From Microthyrium microscopicum (Eukaryota > Ascomycota > Dothideomycetes > Microthyriales > Microthyriaceae), in assembly GCA_010405405.1 (NCBI GenBank), contig MU004230.1, positions 3,059,744-3,123,743 of the forward strand: a stretch of 64,000 nucleotides of DNA. Direction: 5' to 3'. The position numbers and the translations under genes were made by a program. Each line of letters opens with the position of its first letter. The first letter of the stretch is position 1. Under the pieces are notes generated by a model. The model searched no databases. It was given only the letters and a program-made list of their open reading frames with translations, and was not told the origin of the DNA. Shown here in pieces: positions 12,501 to 24,017 of this stretch.

Positions 12501-13581
12501 GATATGGAACTGTCCTCGACCATGTGGTTTCGCTTCTCCTGGCCTCTCCATGCTAATACATTGAGCGGAAGGGCGGACCAACAATCCGTCAAAGTTGAAT
12601 CCTTCTTACCGAGCCGAAGTAAGGCCCAGCTGGAGTACGCTTGGGGTACATGTTGATCGTCGTTAACTCTGCAATACACGTGTCTGTCAATCCTTCAGTA
12701 TAGATGCATCCAGGGCGGTGGTACATTGGGTCACTTCTGAGCCCGAGCTCATTGCACTTAGTCCTTGGGGAAGTTTTGAGAATTACCCTACTTCTATTCA
12801 ATATTCTAGAATCAATCATCCTGCCAATTACATACAGCGCCGAGGTCCTTTGTTTCCATCACTATGGCACGCGGTAGCTGATTTTCGCTAATCTTCTGCC
12901 TATTATGATCCACGCAATCCAGGATCATTTACTCATGATGAGCATATAGTACTCCCGCATAGTATGCATGTCATCCGGCTGCCTGTCGTTCAACTATGGG
13001 CCTGTCTATTGGCAAAACTGGTCTTATCTTTTTGATATGTACTCCACATCTTGTTGTGTTACTGAGCTACTTTTCGAGCCCTCAATGTGACTTGCGTATC
13101 GGTGAGATGCCTACGGCCAATTTTTAAGTTGGTCAGATCACTTTGACATTACCACATACATATACATATTCATACACAAATGCTTTACCCCGTCATATTA
13201 CCTCGCAGAACTTTCGATTTGGGGGGTTTCGACTGTGCACGGGTCCCTCACCTTGACAACCCCTACGATGGGTACAAATACGATGACACTCACCCTGGCT
13301 GCCACGAGCCATCCGCTGAAATACAGTCCATGGAACCGTGGTAACGGAGTTGTGCCTCAGAAATGATTGCTCATCTGCTTGCAGTACACTCGGATACAAA
13401 TGTAATCTTTAAGAAAGATCACATCCCGTTTCATGAGTCTGGTACTCTCTATACATACACACCCTCTCTATCGTTTCTTGTCGTCAGTCTACTCACTACC
13501 CTATATCTCTCATTCGCTAATACCTTCAATTGAATCCTTCTGGCCTCTATACACCTATCTCATACCTGACCTCACAGCATC
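9539..13581. other. Gene-poor stretch
   Basis: About 4 kb with only one doubtful open frame (10744-11100, listed). Base composition is ordinary, with no RIP look, no long repeat and no terminal repeats that I can see. GGTAGGT/TAGGTA-like short motifs recur (near 9970, 10135, 11435 and 11745). There could be further tiny multi-exon genes like the one at 13582 that eye inspection misses. Confidence 0.5.
10744..11100 (+). CDS. Doubtful hypothetical protein (118 aa)
   Basis: This is an open frame with ATG in a plain context, ending at TGA 11098-11100. Its second half (from about residue 30) has balanced amino-acid use with aromatic/hydrophobic alternation (RFVLFYP, GFVCFKFEVF, TEWRALIETF), which reads like a folded domain. 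The first 28 residues look less natural. I recognise no family. It could be a real small gene, the last exon of a larger decayed gene, or chance. Confidence 0.3.
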   Translation: MGYDLAQSHQLLEWEVGTDRKRAGRQSTLDPIRFVLFYPNAKDNSGFVCFKFEVFRTTVGYDTEWRALIETFTNAKQSVHGNPDQQGICSLKTISKELPVERIRVQSNTEWKYEVFAY

Positions 13582-13906
13582 ATGTGCGATTACACACAAG
13601 TCGAGTACGCCTGTGGCCATTTAAGGTACACTGTCAAGGCGTGGTGCGTAAAATATCAAGAAACCCACAAGCGTTGTCCAGCAAATGTTATTGCAATGTA
13701 AGTACCTGCAACCTCCTACAATACATTTCAACGCTGACACAGTAATAGAGAATACAGGCTAGACGAAAAGTGTGGTGAGTCTGACACCGTTTCGTCTTCC
13801 AAGACGCTACAGATTCATGACACAAAAGCTTACCAAAACCAAAGGTGATTGTCGCGATACAGCTTCATGTAGAGGTCCATCATGCACTTCTTCGACTTCC
13901 AGGTAA
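13582..13906 (+). CDS. Tiny three-exon cysteine-rich protein (67 aa), unknown function
   Basis: Exons are 13582-13697, 13749-13774 and 13845-13906; the middle exon is only 26 bp. Phases are 2 and 1, with GTAAGT and GTGAGT donors and TAG/AAG acceptors. The product has no signal peptide. Cys and His sit in pairs typical of a small metal-binding fold: CDYTQVEYACGH, KAWCVKY, THKRCPANV, EKCGDCR. I recall small fungal hypothetical proteins with the same order of YACGH..WC..Y..HKRCP..EKCGDC, which is why I trust the splice model. Stop is TAA 13904-13906. A further 3' exon is possible, because the last codons (AGGTAA) also form a donor. It stands alone in a gene-poor stretch. Function unknown; a zinc ribbon-like role is only an inference. 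Confidence 0.65.
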
Positions 13907-15883
13907 ACGGACTCCCTGTGCCTCGCATTTGCGCGCATTGCAAAAAAACGATTATTGGCTTCTTGCTTTTCTTCGCATCGCACGCTTGCTGGCACTATAA
14001 AGAAGGGCTATATGAGAGTCATGTTTGGGGGGATTACAGCGTATGGGACGCCCTCATTTCTCAGAAGCACCTGCACTTTCACACCACATCCTTCGTGTTA
14101 CTTTTTGATATATTTTCAGCGTTGGACAAGTCATACTAACGTATTACCTTAGATATGCCCGAATGTACAAGAGGTACTGAAATCCACCTTGTCACATGAA
14201 AGCCGCTACCCTTGTTACGCAACGATCGGGTTTGTGTCACCATCCATGGAGCAGCGCTACCATGCGAATCATCTATATTTTCCGTAATGTCGACAGCGCG
14301 GGTCCGCAAGCTCTTCCCTTCTTCTTTTCTTCTTCATTGGTACTTAGCATTGGCAAGGACGTCAGGGCGCACAAAAAACAAAGGCATCTCGGTATTTTAG
14401 AGGACTGGACTATTTTGAGGTTCAGAAACGTTTTTTTGTTTTGTGAAACATTGGGATATCCTGCTTCGTGGGGAAACAGGCCACTTGCATGGAATATGGC
14501 GTTGTCAAAATCTTGACATCTTTTACTTCTGATGGGACTGAGATTATCGCTTACCATTCTTAGACCGGAAGGTTACAAGCGTTGTACATAGGTCACTTTG
14601 GCTATGGCCACGGCATACGCGAGATGAATCAATGAAAGCTCGTGATAATTGAATAGATCAACATGAATGATGCATGTCAAAGTGAGGTACAACCTAGACC
14701 TGGCTAGATTGACTTGTAAATATTTCGGAATTACCTGCGCCCTGTCTCAGGCCGCGCGCGTTTGTATCAGTACCCGCTTTATGACCTATACGGGGTTGGT
14801 ACTGGACCAAATCGGTCGCTGTCCACGTTTACACAAGTCTTGGTATCGTTTGAACGCATCTGATTCGCGGCTTAAGTTCCTAATCTGTCGACATATCCGC
14901 CTCGCAAGGCTGTATGTACCTGTAGGCAATTCTTCATTGGCATAAGTTATGACCAAAGCTTCGCTTCGCTATCAAGAACAAGGAATAAAAATATGAATTG
15001 CAGCCATACGCTTTACCGAACAACGTGCCGAGCGAAGACTGTAGAATAAAGTGAAGCCAATCATTTGCATAGTTTGTTATTCGAAAGCAATAAGGTTAGA
15101 TGTGCAATCTAGGTTTTATATATCACGAAACCCAGTCCTATATCCTGCCCCATCTCCATGCGGCAAAAGTAACCATTCACGCTAGCCCTTTCGCACCTAC
15201 TATTATTACCAAAAGAAGTTTCTAGTTGCCATCATGTGTACTGATTCAAAAGCTCTCTTGTTTGTGATATGCCTTAGATGATAGATGAAAACTTCAGGAC
15301 GGAACATTTTCTTGAAACTACCTTGTACGGTTCAGAAATCTCTCAATCAACTCTTTCATAACACATTTAGCTAAAGTTGAGATCTTACAATACAATATGA
15401 GGTCATTTAATCATGAGTTGTCATGTCCGATATCCCTCTCACATGCAAACCCCCTGAGACATGGACCCTTGTGCCCACGAGGCTCAACGTCAGCGCTCGT
15501 ACAGTTCATAGATAAATCGCCTTGCTGGGTTTAGTCTTAATTAGTCAATCGATCCTGTGGTATCCCGATGCCATGGTATGGGTGCGGGTCGAAGACGAGG
15601 CCGGCTAACCTTCTAGAATAATGGCGCAAGATGATCGTTTAGATTGTGCTCCTGTGGATCATATTTGCCAAAGCCTAGTAATATTATACCAGATCCATTC
15701 TAAGACTATGAAATGGTTAGACGACCACACCATCATTTGCAGACGTATAAGCAAGACACTGATAAGAACTGAAATGTATTTGGATATCATGTTTGTTATA
15801 CCAGAATCATTGGTCAAGCGGCCCCCATAACCTGTAGCGAAACCCCCAATCTGCACCGAAAAGCGCTTCCAGGTCCCGCCAAA
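13907..15883. other. Gene-poor stretch
   Basis: About 2 kb downstream of the tiny cysteine-rich gene and next to the 3' end of the Hsp70-like gene. Several open frames of 60-106 codons exist, but none has convincing protein character, a family motif or joinable splice sites. I see no repeats. Confidence 0.5.
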
Positions 15884-18269
15884 TTACCGAGCCCGTCCAA
15901 TGTCAGGCTGAGTGGAAGCTGCTGACCGTAAAGGTAGGCTAATCACGGACGGGCTTTGAAGCTCCATCTTGACATTCTTTTCCACGATTCTTTTTCCTTG
16001 ATAGATTACGGCAAATTCTAGCGCCGATCCCACCACATTCATTTCTAGAGAGAACTCAATCCGTTTGTATGGCCTATCTTGGGTATCCTTGAGTGTCGGA
16101 AAGTTCGTAGGGTCGAGAAGCTCCTTAATTTGACACAGTGATTTGACGTCCGATGTTCTCCGGGTGGGAGCGTCTGGCAGGTCGCAAGTGTATATTGTGA
16201 GACGGAAGGCTAATTTTCCTTGGTCATTGAACTCTGTCAAAAGATGCTCTTGAATCCATGGCTTCAACACATGGTGGTCTGAGTTTATCTCGTCGCCCTG
16301 AATGACTGTCAGATATCGGTCACTATATCGCACGTGAAAGGCAAGACTTACCTTGTGAAGATACCATTGCATCTGATTTCGTGCTCGGAAGTGCCCATCG
16401 TAAGGGGACTTCCACTTGTCTTCTTCGCGGTGCACACCGTCGACAAAATCTGAATTGAATCTGATACCATATGATAATCTTGATATGCGACTATCAACTT
16501 GGATTCCCGGAAGGTTTGACAAAGTCAGAGCTCTGTGAACTGCACCACGACAAATAGCTGTCCATGGTTTTGCTCCACTGGATTTGTAGACTTCGATATC
16601 TCGTCCTTTATTTTCTGCCTTGAGAAGCTTGAACAGATATTGACAGCTTCCCAAGCCACCGACGAGAACAACAGCCTGATATTGATTAGTAGACGACAGG
16701 AATGTCCACTCAGAGCAGACTTACCTTTGGCCATTTCTTCTCTTTTTCATAAATCTGCCGTATTTGGTCATTCACCAAAGCTCTTATTTGAGATGTGACA
16801 TTCTCAAAGATTTCCTGAACATGGCCCCTAAGTACTGTTTAGTAGTGACCAAGGAATCACGAGAAGAGCTTACCTCGACAAACGCAAATATGGCTCCCGA
16901 CCTTGAGAACATTCGTAAGGCAACGTCACACTCCATGTCCTCTCTGAACCATCGAATCCTCGCTTGATACCATTCTCCCATTCCGTGTTCATCATCTTCT
17001 TAATGCTAGCAGCGTTGATGTTATCCCATGTCTCTTCACCGACCATTTGCTGCATCAATTCCACAAAATCTTGATCGATGAAAACAGCGCCACATAGTTT
17101 TCCTGGAGTAAAATTAGTTGATGCCATGCTAGGTGTGATTGTATGGAGCATTGTACCTTTTCCTTCAACACACTCTTTGAGTTGCATTGGACTAGCTCCA
17201 TGAACCTTATAACTAATCAAATCCTTAAAAATGTCAATAAAAGGTTGGGTATTTGCAGGATTAATGAGGACTTACCACAGTACCACCTCCAGCATCGCAA
17301 ACCACAAAGCAGTCCCCAGCATTGAAATTCGGTCTTGCCTTCATGTCCTCGAACGTAGCCAGAGCAGCAGCTTCAGGCTCAGAGACAAACGCTAAAGTGG
17401 TTTCACCCGCCAATCTGGGCTCAAGCATACCAGCAAGCTCAGCAGCCTGTCTCATCTTGCGGATAGCGCTCAATGTCCAGACTGCCGGCACGGTAATTAC
17501 TACACGAAACGCAGTCCCTTCAACGGCACTTTCTCCCATATCTTGCTCAATGGCGGCAATTGTGTGCTTCCACAGGAATCTGAGGTAATCTGCAACTGCT
17601 TGTGTTGCCGTCCTGCCCACTTTTCTGAGCAGTTCTCGTGCGCGCTTTACTTGTGCAGAGTTCTTGGTGTTCGTCTCCATATCCTCATCATCCAGCAATA
17701 ATAGTTTGAACCATTTCACGGCCTCCTTATCTGAGGGAATGCCATATCCCCAGGTGACATCTGCCGCGTCTGGAGCGGTCGGCGCATTGGCATCTCGTGC
17801 ATTGTAATGGATTTCAGTTGGCGCTTTCTCTTTGTCACTATTCATATACTCATATGATTCCCAGTTTGTGACAGTTTTGATATCATCTGGAGCTTCCGAT
17901 AGTGCCCATGCTACCCCAGAATATCTAATCGTTGTTAGCTGTGTTTTTATTACTCTTGATCCGCAGCACTCACGTTGTCCCGAAGTCGATGCCAATGGCA
18001 ACGAGCGCTTCTGGTTCCTCATCAGTCACCCCTGGAGCAGGAGTTTGATATACGCCTGGCGGAGGTCCTGGAGGTGCCATGTATGGCATATTTTGGGGAG
18101 ATACTGGAGACGCAGGGTTTCCAAGCGGTGGAGGTACTGTAGCTACCGAATTGAAGCTTCTAATGCGCCTGGGTTGATTTCCGGTGCTACTCAGTCGACG
18201 ATGGCCGAGCAACGGGGGTGGTGGTGTTGTATCTCCCGGTTTACGGTCACGAATCTTGTTCAGCACCAT
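15884..18269 (-). CDS. Divergent Hsp70-family ATPase (HSPA12-like), seven exons
   Basis: Exons on the minus strand are 18269-17974, 17924-17276, 17223-17157, 17102-16874, 16827-16725, 16675-16352 and 16297-15884 (693 aa, all phases agree). A Pro-rich N-terminal leader of about 90 residues comes first. It is followed by the actin/Hsp70 ATPase fold: phosphate-1 loop GIDFGTTYSGVAW, VPAVW, SEPEAAAL, phosphate-2 DAGGGTVDL and adenosine motif VVLVGGLGSC. The peptide-binding domain of classical Hsp70 is replaced by a shorter C-terminal region, and there is no EEVD tail. HSPA12-type proteins are multiplied in fungi and of unknown role. The two 54-bp introns (17103-17156 and 16298-16351) are multiples of three without stops, so retention would keep the frame. 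The gene is divergent from the GTPase at 19202 across 932 bp. Confidence 0.9.
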
Positions 18270-19201
18270 TGAAGCTTGGGGAGGATGTTTGCAGCCTTGT
18301 TATTTGATAGCACGGATACTCGCAGGTGGTGGACAGCTGATTTGGGTTATTGGGATGAGATATGAGGTCTTCAGGAGAACTGGTGGGAGCTTGCTCCTTG
18401 GTTTTCAGGAGTTCATCTAGAGATTCGGAGAATGATGTATTCTCGACTACCAGTTCAAAGCTCTCGGCATAAAAACAAAGAGGCTTAGCAAAGCTCCCTC
18501 GAGCGCAGTCTGGTCGTTCTCTTGTTGAGCCTCAGCCTGACCAGTCGTGCCAATCCGATGGCCAAAGTTGGCCGGCCTCGAACATGCAGCTCCGCACTGC
18601 CGTCGACCTCTTGAGTCTTCGGCATCGCTGGGCATCCAGAACTAGATTGGTCTGAAAATACAACGCCCCTTAGTTGCTCTCACAATCGATAAACAGTGGG
18701 GCGTTGATGCATGAAACAAGACTAAAACCATCCGTCTGGAGCTTCGAAACCCTGCCGGCATTAGTCATCTTTCCTGCGCCTTGTTCACCATGGATTCGCG
18801 CCGGTTTTCTGGTAATTCTACACCATTAGGGAGAATATGAAGAGGCCTCAAGCGCCTACTCATTAGTCTCGCCGATATCCTCTTTGGTCAAACTGCAACC
18901 ACCATCCAATGAGGGTCACGAAATCATCTCCATTGCACACATGCCGACCTTTGAAGGGGCTGTGCAGGCAAACCGGCCTCAAGATGCCTAACTCTAGTGC
19001 ATGACAGCATCTTTCACAATCCGGGCTGAGTTATAGATGCAGGCAGGATAAGAGATAAATCAATAGATCGCGGTAAACCGGTTGTAAAAATGTGAACGCC
19101 CGGCGTCCAGAAGGCAGACACATTCATCCAGTCCCCAACGAACACCCAAGAGCTCCCTATCTATTTCTGACTTTGATTGCTTTAAGCATAGAAAAGTGAC
19201 A
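18270..19201. other. Divergent promoter region between the Hsp70-like and GTPase genes
   Basis: This 932-bp stretch sits between two start codons facing away from each other and contains no supported exon. A shared promoter would allow joint control, but no specific motif stands out to me. Confidence 0.55.
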
Positions 19202-20246
19202 ATGCAGGTCGCAAGCGACAATGATGAGCCTTATAACATGATCCTGCTCCTTGGACTCACGGGATCAGGAAAATCATTCTTCATCAACAAGTTGGCCAAG
19301 GACGCTGTGATTGAAGGCCCAGGATTGAAGTCAGGCAAGTCGGATACTGAAGACAGAAAAGAATCGTTGCTAATACCCTGCAGAAACGCAGCGATGCAAA
19401 GTCGTGCGCATGAAAGTGGGCAATCAATATGTCGCCATCGTCGACACGCCTGGCTTTGACGACACCAAACGGACAGATGCAGAGATCTTGGAGGAAATTG
19501 TGCAATTCTTGGTTTTCCAATACACGCTTGGAATTCCGCTCAAAGGAATCATATATATGCACAGAATCATCGATGTCAAGATGCAAGGAACCTCGCAGAG
19601 ATACTTCGAAATGTTCCGCAGGATTTGTGGAGAGAAGAATTTTCCTAATGTTGTGCTACTTACCACTATGTGGGATCAACTGAAAGACGAGGGCGTCGGT
19701 TTGCGCCGAGATCAAGAACTTCGTGACGATTTCTGGAACAAGATGGAGGAGATGGGTTCACAGATCCGCAGTTTTGACGGCAGTGAAGCCATGGCCGAAG
19801 CTATCATCTGCCGCTTGATGCGCAAGAAGAGTATCGTACTCGACATCCAACGGGAATTGGTTGATCAAGACATGGCTCTAGATCAGACAAACGCGGGAAA
19901 GTTGCTGCTTCCCCGGCTGGAGGATCGTATGAGGGAGACCGCAGTCACTCTTAGAACTTTGGATGCCGATATTTCTAGTTCCCATAACTCGAGAGATGTG
20001 GCTCGAAGGAGCCAGTTACTCCAGCAGCGCGCGGAGGTTTCTGAACGAAGGGAAAGGGATGTACGAAGTCGCGATCGTTTAAAATCCAAGCCGGCCAGAG
20101 AACTAGCCCCGCAAATTGAGCAAGCGAAAAATGCCCGTCTAGAGAAATGGAGGAATCGCGTTCAGATCTTTGCGGCATTACTTGGATTAGCCATAACTGC
20201 AACGGTGCAATTGATCTTACCTCTGGCCGGCGTTGCGATAACTTGA
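19202..20246 (+). CDS. P-loop GTPase of the AIG1/septin-like type with C-terminal membrane tail
   Basis: Exons are 19202-19334 and 19384-20246 (331 aa). The intron uses a GC donor (CAG|GCAAGT) and TGCAG acceptor. No GT donor in the vicinity gives the right phase, and the join yields an unbroken G domain. Motifs: Walker A GLTGSGKS (residues 18-25), G3 DTPGF, and a TTMWD stretch where the base-specificity motif normally lies, so the usual N/TKxD is replaced. After the G domain come a long Arg/Glu-rich helical stretch, likely coiled coil, and a last hydrophobic segment (FAALLGLAITATVQLILPLA) fit to be a tail anchor. Similar fungal GTPases resemble GIMAP/AIG1 proteins of animals and plants; the role in fungi is not established. 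Confidence 0.85.
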
Positions 20247-20689
20247 TCGTGTAAACTACATAGTACTGTCGGTGGGCAATGCTACCTAGGAATACAAACC
20301 GAACTTCATCACAATTACCGTTTATGGATGGAAGAACTTTTCCTAGCCAACTAAAATTCTATATAATTATTCGTGAGGCCTGCACATCGAAGTAAGAAAG
20401 GGCTCATCAACCGCTCCAAGGTTCCAAATTCAGCGCGGTGCAGATGTAAACTTCCACTTCGCTCAGGGAGGGCGGCAAGCCAAGAACATCAGGCTGAGTA
20501 CTCTAGCAAGTAGGCTGAGTATATAAAAGCATATATTCCGCGGCTTTAGAGGGAACCTCTCTATATGCACCAGGCTACTGACACAGCCTAATGAGAAGTA
20601 CACTCTCTAATAAATTCCAAACCCCCGCCCCGAATTCCAGGTCTCTGGCATGTCGACTAGCTTAGATCTTCTGCTCCTCCAAAGTTGAC
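20247..20689. other. Intergenic, promoter of the coiled-coil gene
   Basis: This stretch contains a TATA box (listed) and a direct repeat of AGGCTGAGTA at about 20491-20520, the second copy abutting the TATA box. Nothing coding is seen. Confidence 0.6.
20520..20529 (+). promoter_or_regulatory. TATA box (TATATAAAAG)
   Basis: A strong TATA match 161 bp upstream of the ATG at 20690. Clear TATA boxes are commoner in regulated or stress genes than in housekeeping genes in fungi, which fits an inducible gene (inference). Confidence 0.6.
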
Positions 20690-22121
20690 ATGCCACTGAT
20701 CAAGTCGAAGAAACATGATAGCAAGAGCATGGGAACCAAAAAAAGTGAAAAAGACCTCAAAAATCATCATGACGTTCCAGTGACCTCGGCTGAACCTGTC
20801 GAGGCTGGTTCCAGAACCGATCCAGCAAGTGAACCATTCAGCCCAGAGAGGCAAGAAACTGAGCCTATGACCGAGAGCTCCAAAGAGAGAGCGGATGAAG
20901 ACCTAGAAGAAAAGCCAGAACTCGTCCCGAAGGATCCTGCAAGAGACTCTTCGCATGCTCCGATAGATAGAACAAGCTTTGGACTCGGACCAAGGACTGG
21001 TACAGGCCAATCTTCAATCATTAATGAGCAAGTTAATCTTGAGCATGATCACCAACAACTACTTGCCCTTCATCAACAAGCTTTGGACGAGAAGCGTGGC
21101 CAAGAAGACTTGGTGGAGCACTACAAAAATCAATATCAACAACAAGTGGAACGGAACAAGCAATTAGAGCAGTCCTGGAAGAAAGCCACGAACGAACTAC
21201 GCAAGTTCAGACAACAAGGACCAGTACACAAAGTTGATGACGACTTCCTCAAAGGACTTTGGACGAGCATACGATATGACTGTCGAAATTGGGCGTCAAC
21301 TTATTGCCTGGGTGGCCAGCGAGTCGTTGTCACAGAGGAAAAAGTGACCAAACTCTTCAGTGCTTTTACTCCCGAGTTCATGAAATACTTGAGATCAGCA
21401 CGGCTACGATCATCTTTGATTGAAAGCTTCCTGATACATGAGCTCTTGTTTAAAGTTCTCACCCGCACACTTGGTCCTGGTCTGCTATGGGCCGGCCGCC
21501 ATGGGCAAGCGCTCAAATCTCTACAAACATATCTCGAGCCAGGTATATAACTCGATTGTTAGCCAAGCACTCCGATGCTGACTTATTCTAGCGCGAGATA
21601 TAATAGACACACCGAGCTTACTTGTAGACAAAACATTAAAACCAGCAGATGTCCAAGAGTATCATGCCTGGCGAGCAAAAACCGCCATGCTCCTGTCCGA
21701 GAAAGTGTCTGCAGAGAGCGTCAGCCAGCGCATAAAAGAAGTCGTCAACAGCCTCTCCGATGACCTCGGAGACTTTGTAGTAAACAAGAAGCCTACCCAT
21801 AAAGACGACCTTACCTCTATCGTCAAAAAGGCTGTGGAACTCGATCAAGAAATTCAAAAGTCCAAAGCCATCTTCGCATTTCAGTCACTGTATAACCCAA
21901 AGTCAGGGGAAAGCTATGGCTTCTATTTCAATACTCAGCTGATGGAGTCTGAGTCTTCTTATGGAGAAGCTACAACGGACATGATTGTCGAGCTGGTGGT
22001 AGCTCCGTGTTTTCATAAGATCGGAACAGGAGATGGCCAAGGTTATGACCAAACGTCGATGTTGGCGAAAGCTTCAGTAGTTTGTGCGGAAAGCAGGAAG
22101 AAAGCGGAGCGGATGCAATAA
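20690..22121 (+). CDS. Charged coiled-coil protein of unknown function
   Basis: Exons are 20690-21542 and 21592-22121 (460 aa); the 49-bp intron splits a codon (phase 1). The N-terminal 110 residues are hydrophilic, rich in Lys, Ser, Glu and Pro and probably disordered. About residues 115-180 form a Gln/Glu/Lys-rich coiled coil (LLALHQQALDEKRGQEDLVE). The C-terminal half is a helical globular domain (DDDFLKGLWTSIRYDCRNWA; LWAGRHGQALKSLQTYLE). No signal peptide or membrane segment is present. I do not recognise a named family, although fungal proteins of this build are common as hypothetical proteins. It follows the GTPase gene by 443 bp on the same strand; whether they work together is unknown. 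Confidence 0.8.
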
Positions 22122-22757
22122 AGCCTTCTTTTCTTTCTCGTGATGTTAATGAGACAATGTCCAACCACCTCTTCCAGGTGGAAGACGCGGTAAGGTTCCA
22201 AACTACATTGACTGTATCTGCTTCATCGTAGCAAGGTATGCATCCGAGTCGAGCTTACAAGACGTATACAATTTGAGAAGCCAAAAATGTTACAGTGATA
22301 ACTTGATTCCCATTATTCCGCATGCCAATTTGTTATTCAATTTTCTTCCATTGCGCCAGCCATAAAGTTGAATTTTGTACGATAAGCCGCTACTCTAAAA
22401 GATACTCTCAGAGCTCCCAAAAAATAAAGATTAATGGTGTTGTGGTCATATTCAATGCACGAATTTGAATGGGCAGTCATGGCCTAGGAAAAGAGCCCTT
22501 TTGCCGTTCCACAAGGGGGAACCTCAACTCCACCACAAATACACAATCCACCACGATTGCGCTATCAGTGCCGACAACTCCTATGCAGTCTTCTTACCGC
22601 GTCTTTATCGCGATATCAGCTATGTCTCCTCTAATTTGCACCTGACGAAAGGCCAAAGACTATCCGCCGGGCAGTTCCCGAAATCCGTAAATCTCGCACG
22701 AGCCGATTACCTCAACCTCCATTGACCTCCACGGTACCTCCACACCTGCCACTGGTC
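22122..22757. other. Intergenic, promoter/leader of the OMA1 gene
   Basis: 636 bp with no supported gene. The last 150 bp run open in the OMA1 frame from a TTG at 22722, but the first ATG is 22758. Confidence 0.6.
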
Positions 22758-24017
22758 ATGGTCCTCATGGAGCGTTTCTCCCAGCTAGCCTACCGTGGCA
22801 TATCTGCCGGCAGTTCAAATTTCCCTCACGTATCTCGTTCCTCGACGCGCGCCTTCCATCTACAAACTCCTGTAAAATTCAGCTTCCGACCGCGATGTTC
22901 TGAGCAGCAGTTCGTCCGATTGCCCACGCGGCCAGAGCCGCGCCCACGCAAGCCGCCTAAACAGCGATTTCGCCGGCTGCTCGCCTGGGCAAGTAGACCA
23001 AACTTCTACTATGAAGCTGGAGGTGTGGCGTTGATACTCGGAGGGGCTTATGTGTACAATCTGGAGACAATTCCCATCAGTGGAAGAAAACGCTTCAACA
23101 TCGTAAGCCCCGAAAAAGAGCGAGCGGTTGCGGACCAGATATACAATGCGTTAGTGGAGCAATATAAAGATGTTTTCCTTCCCGTGGATCATCCGCAGGT
23201 CATCCGCGTGAGGCGCGTTCTGGCACATCTCATGAATGGATTAAAAAAGATGGAAGAGGAAGGCGATGTGACGCAAGGTGGTCAGAAAGACGCCGTTACT
23301 GCTGGAAGTGCTCCTTGGAGTAAGGAAGAAGGTTTGGATGGTTGGACAATACATGTCATTGATTCTCCTATAACGAATGCTTTTGTCTTGGCTGGGTAAG
23401 CACTTTGATGGTGAAAAAATCGCTATGCTGGAGGCGTGCTAACCAACAACTAGAAACAAGGTATTCTTTTTCACGAAGATTCTAGAAGTATGCGAAAACG
23501 ATGCTCAAGTTGCCACGGTACTTTCTCATGAGATGTCACATGCTTTGTGTCACCATACATCAGAAAATATGAGTAGGAAAAGAATCTTCTGGACAGTGCT
23601 GGTCCTCTTTTCCGTCCTTATAGGCGACTTCACATTGACTAGTGCGTTTGCAATGAACTTGCTTTGGCAAATGCCAAAGGGAAGAGAACAAGAGTCTGAA
23701 GCCGACCAGATTGGGCTTCAAATCATGGCTGCAAGCTGTTATGATCCAGAAGAGTCTCTCAGATTTTGGAATAGGATGAAACGTGAATCAGGGGTTCAAA
23801 GAACAGTTCCACTCTTCCTCTCGACCCATCCAGATGATGCCACAAGAATACGACAACTAGAAGGATGGTAAGTGCACATATCCTGATTTGTGTGGCTTCA
23901 ACTCACTAGCTGCTTAGGATGGAAAAAGCACACAAGAGATATAATGCAGCAGGTTGTTCCCGCACTGGATCATTGCTACAACTGTTTCGAGATACATCCG
24001 GCCCGACTATAATTTGA
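22758..24017 (+). CDS. oma1: OMA1, mitochondrial inner-membrane metalloprotease (peptidase M48)
   Basis: OMA1 is a stress-activated zinc protease of the mitochondrial inner membrane that cleaves membrane proteins when the membrane potential fails. Exons are 22758-23395, 23454-23867 and 23918-24017 (383 aa). The first 75 residues are Arg/Ser-rich without acidic residues, a good mitochondrial presequence. A hydrophobic segment follows (GGVALILGGAYVYNL). The catalytic motif HEMSH (HExxH) comes next, and a second hydrophobic stretch (FWTVLVLFSVLIGDF) lies after it. The third zinc ligand is in ESEADQIGLQIM, and the LSTHPDDATRIRQLEGW block is typical of M48C. ATG 22758 is followed closely by ATG 22767, either of which could serve. 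Its size is close to that of yeast Oma1 (about 345 aa). Confidence 0.95.

Noticed and set aside
15884-18269. Hsp70-like gene as a pseudogene because no single frame covers it
   Set aside because: All breaks fall at good GT..AG introns of 48-54 bp, phases agree at six junctions and all ATPase motifs are intact.
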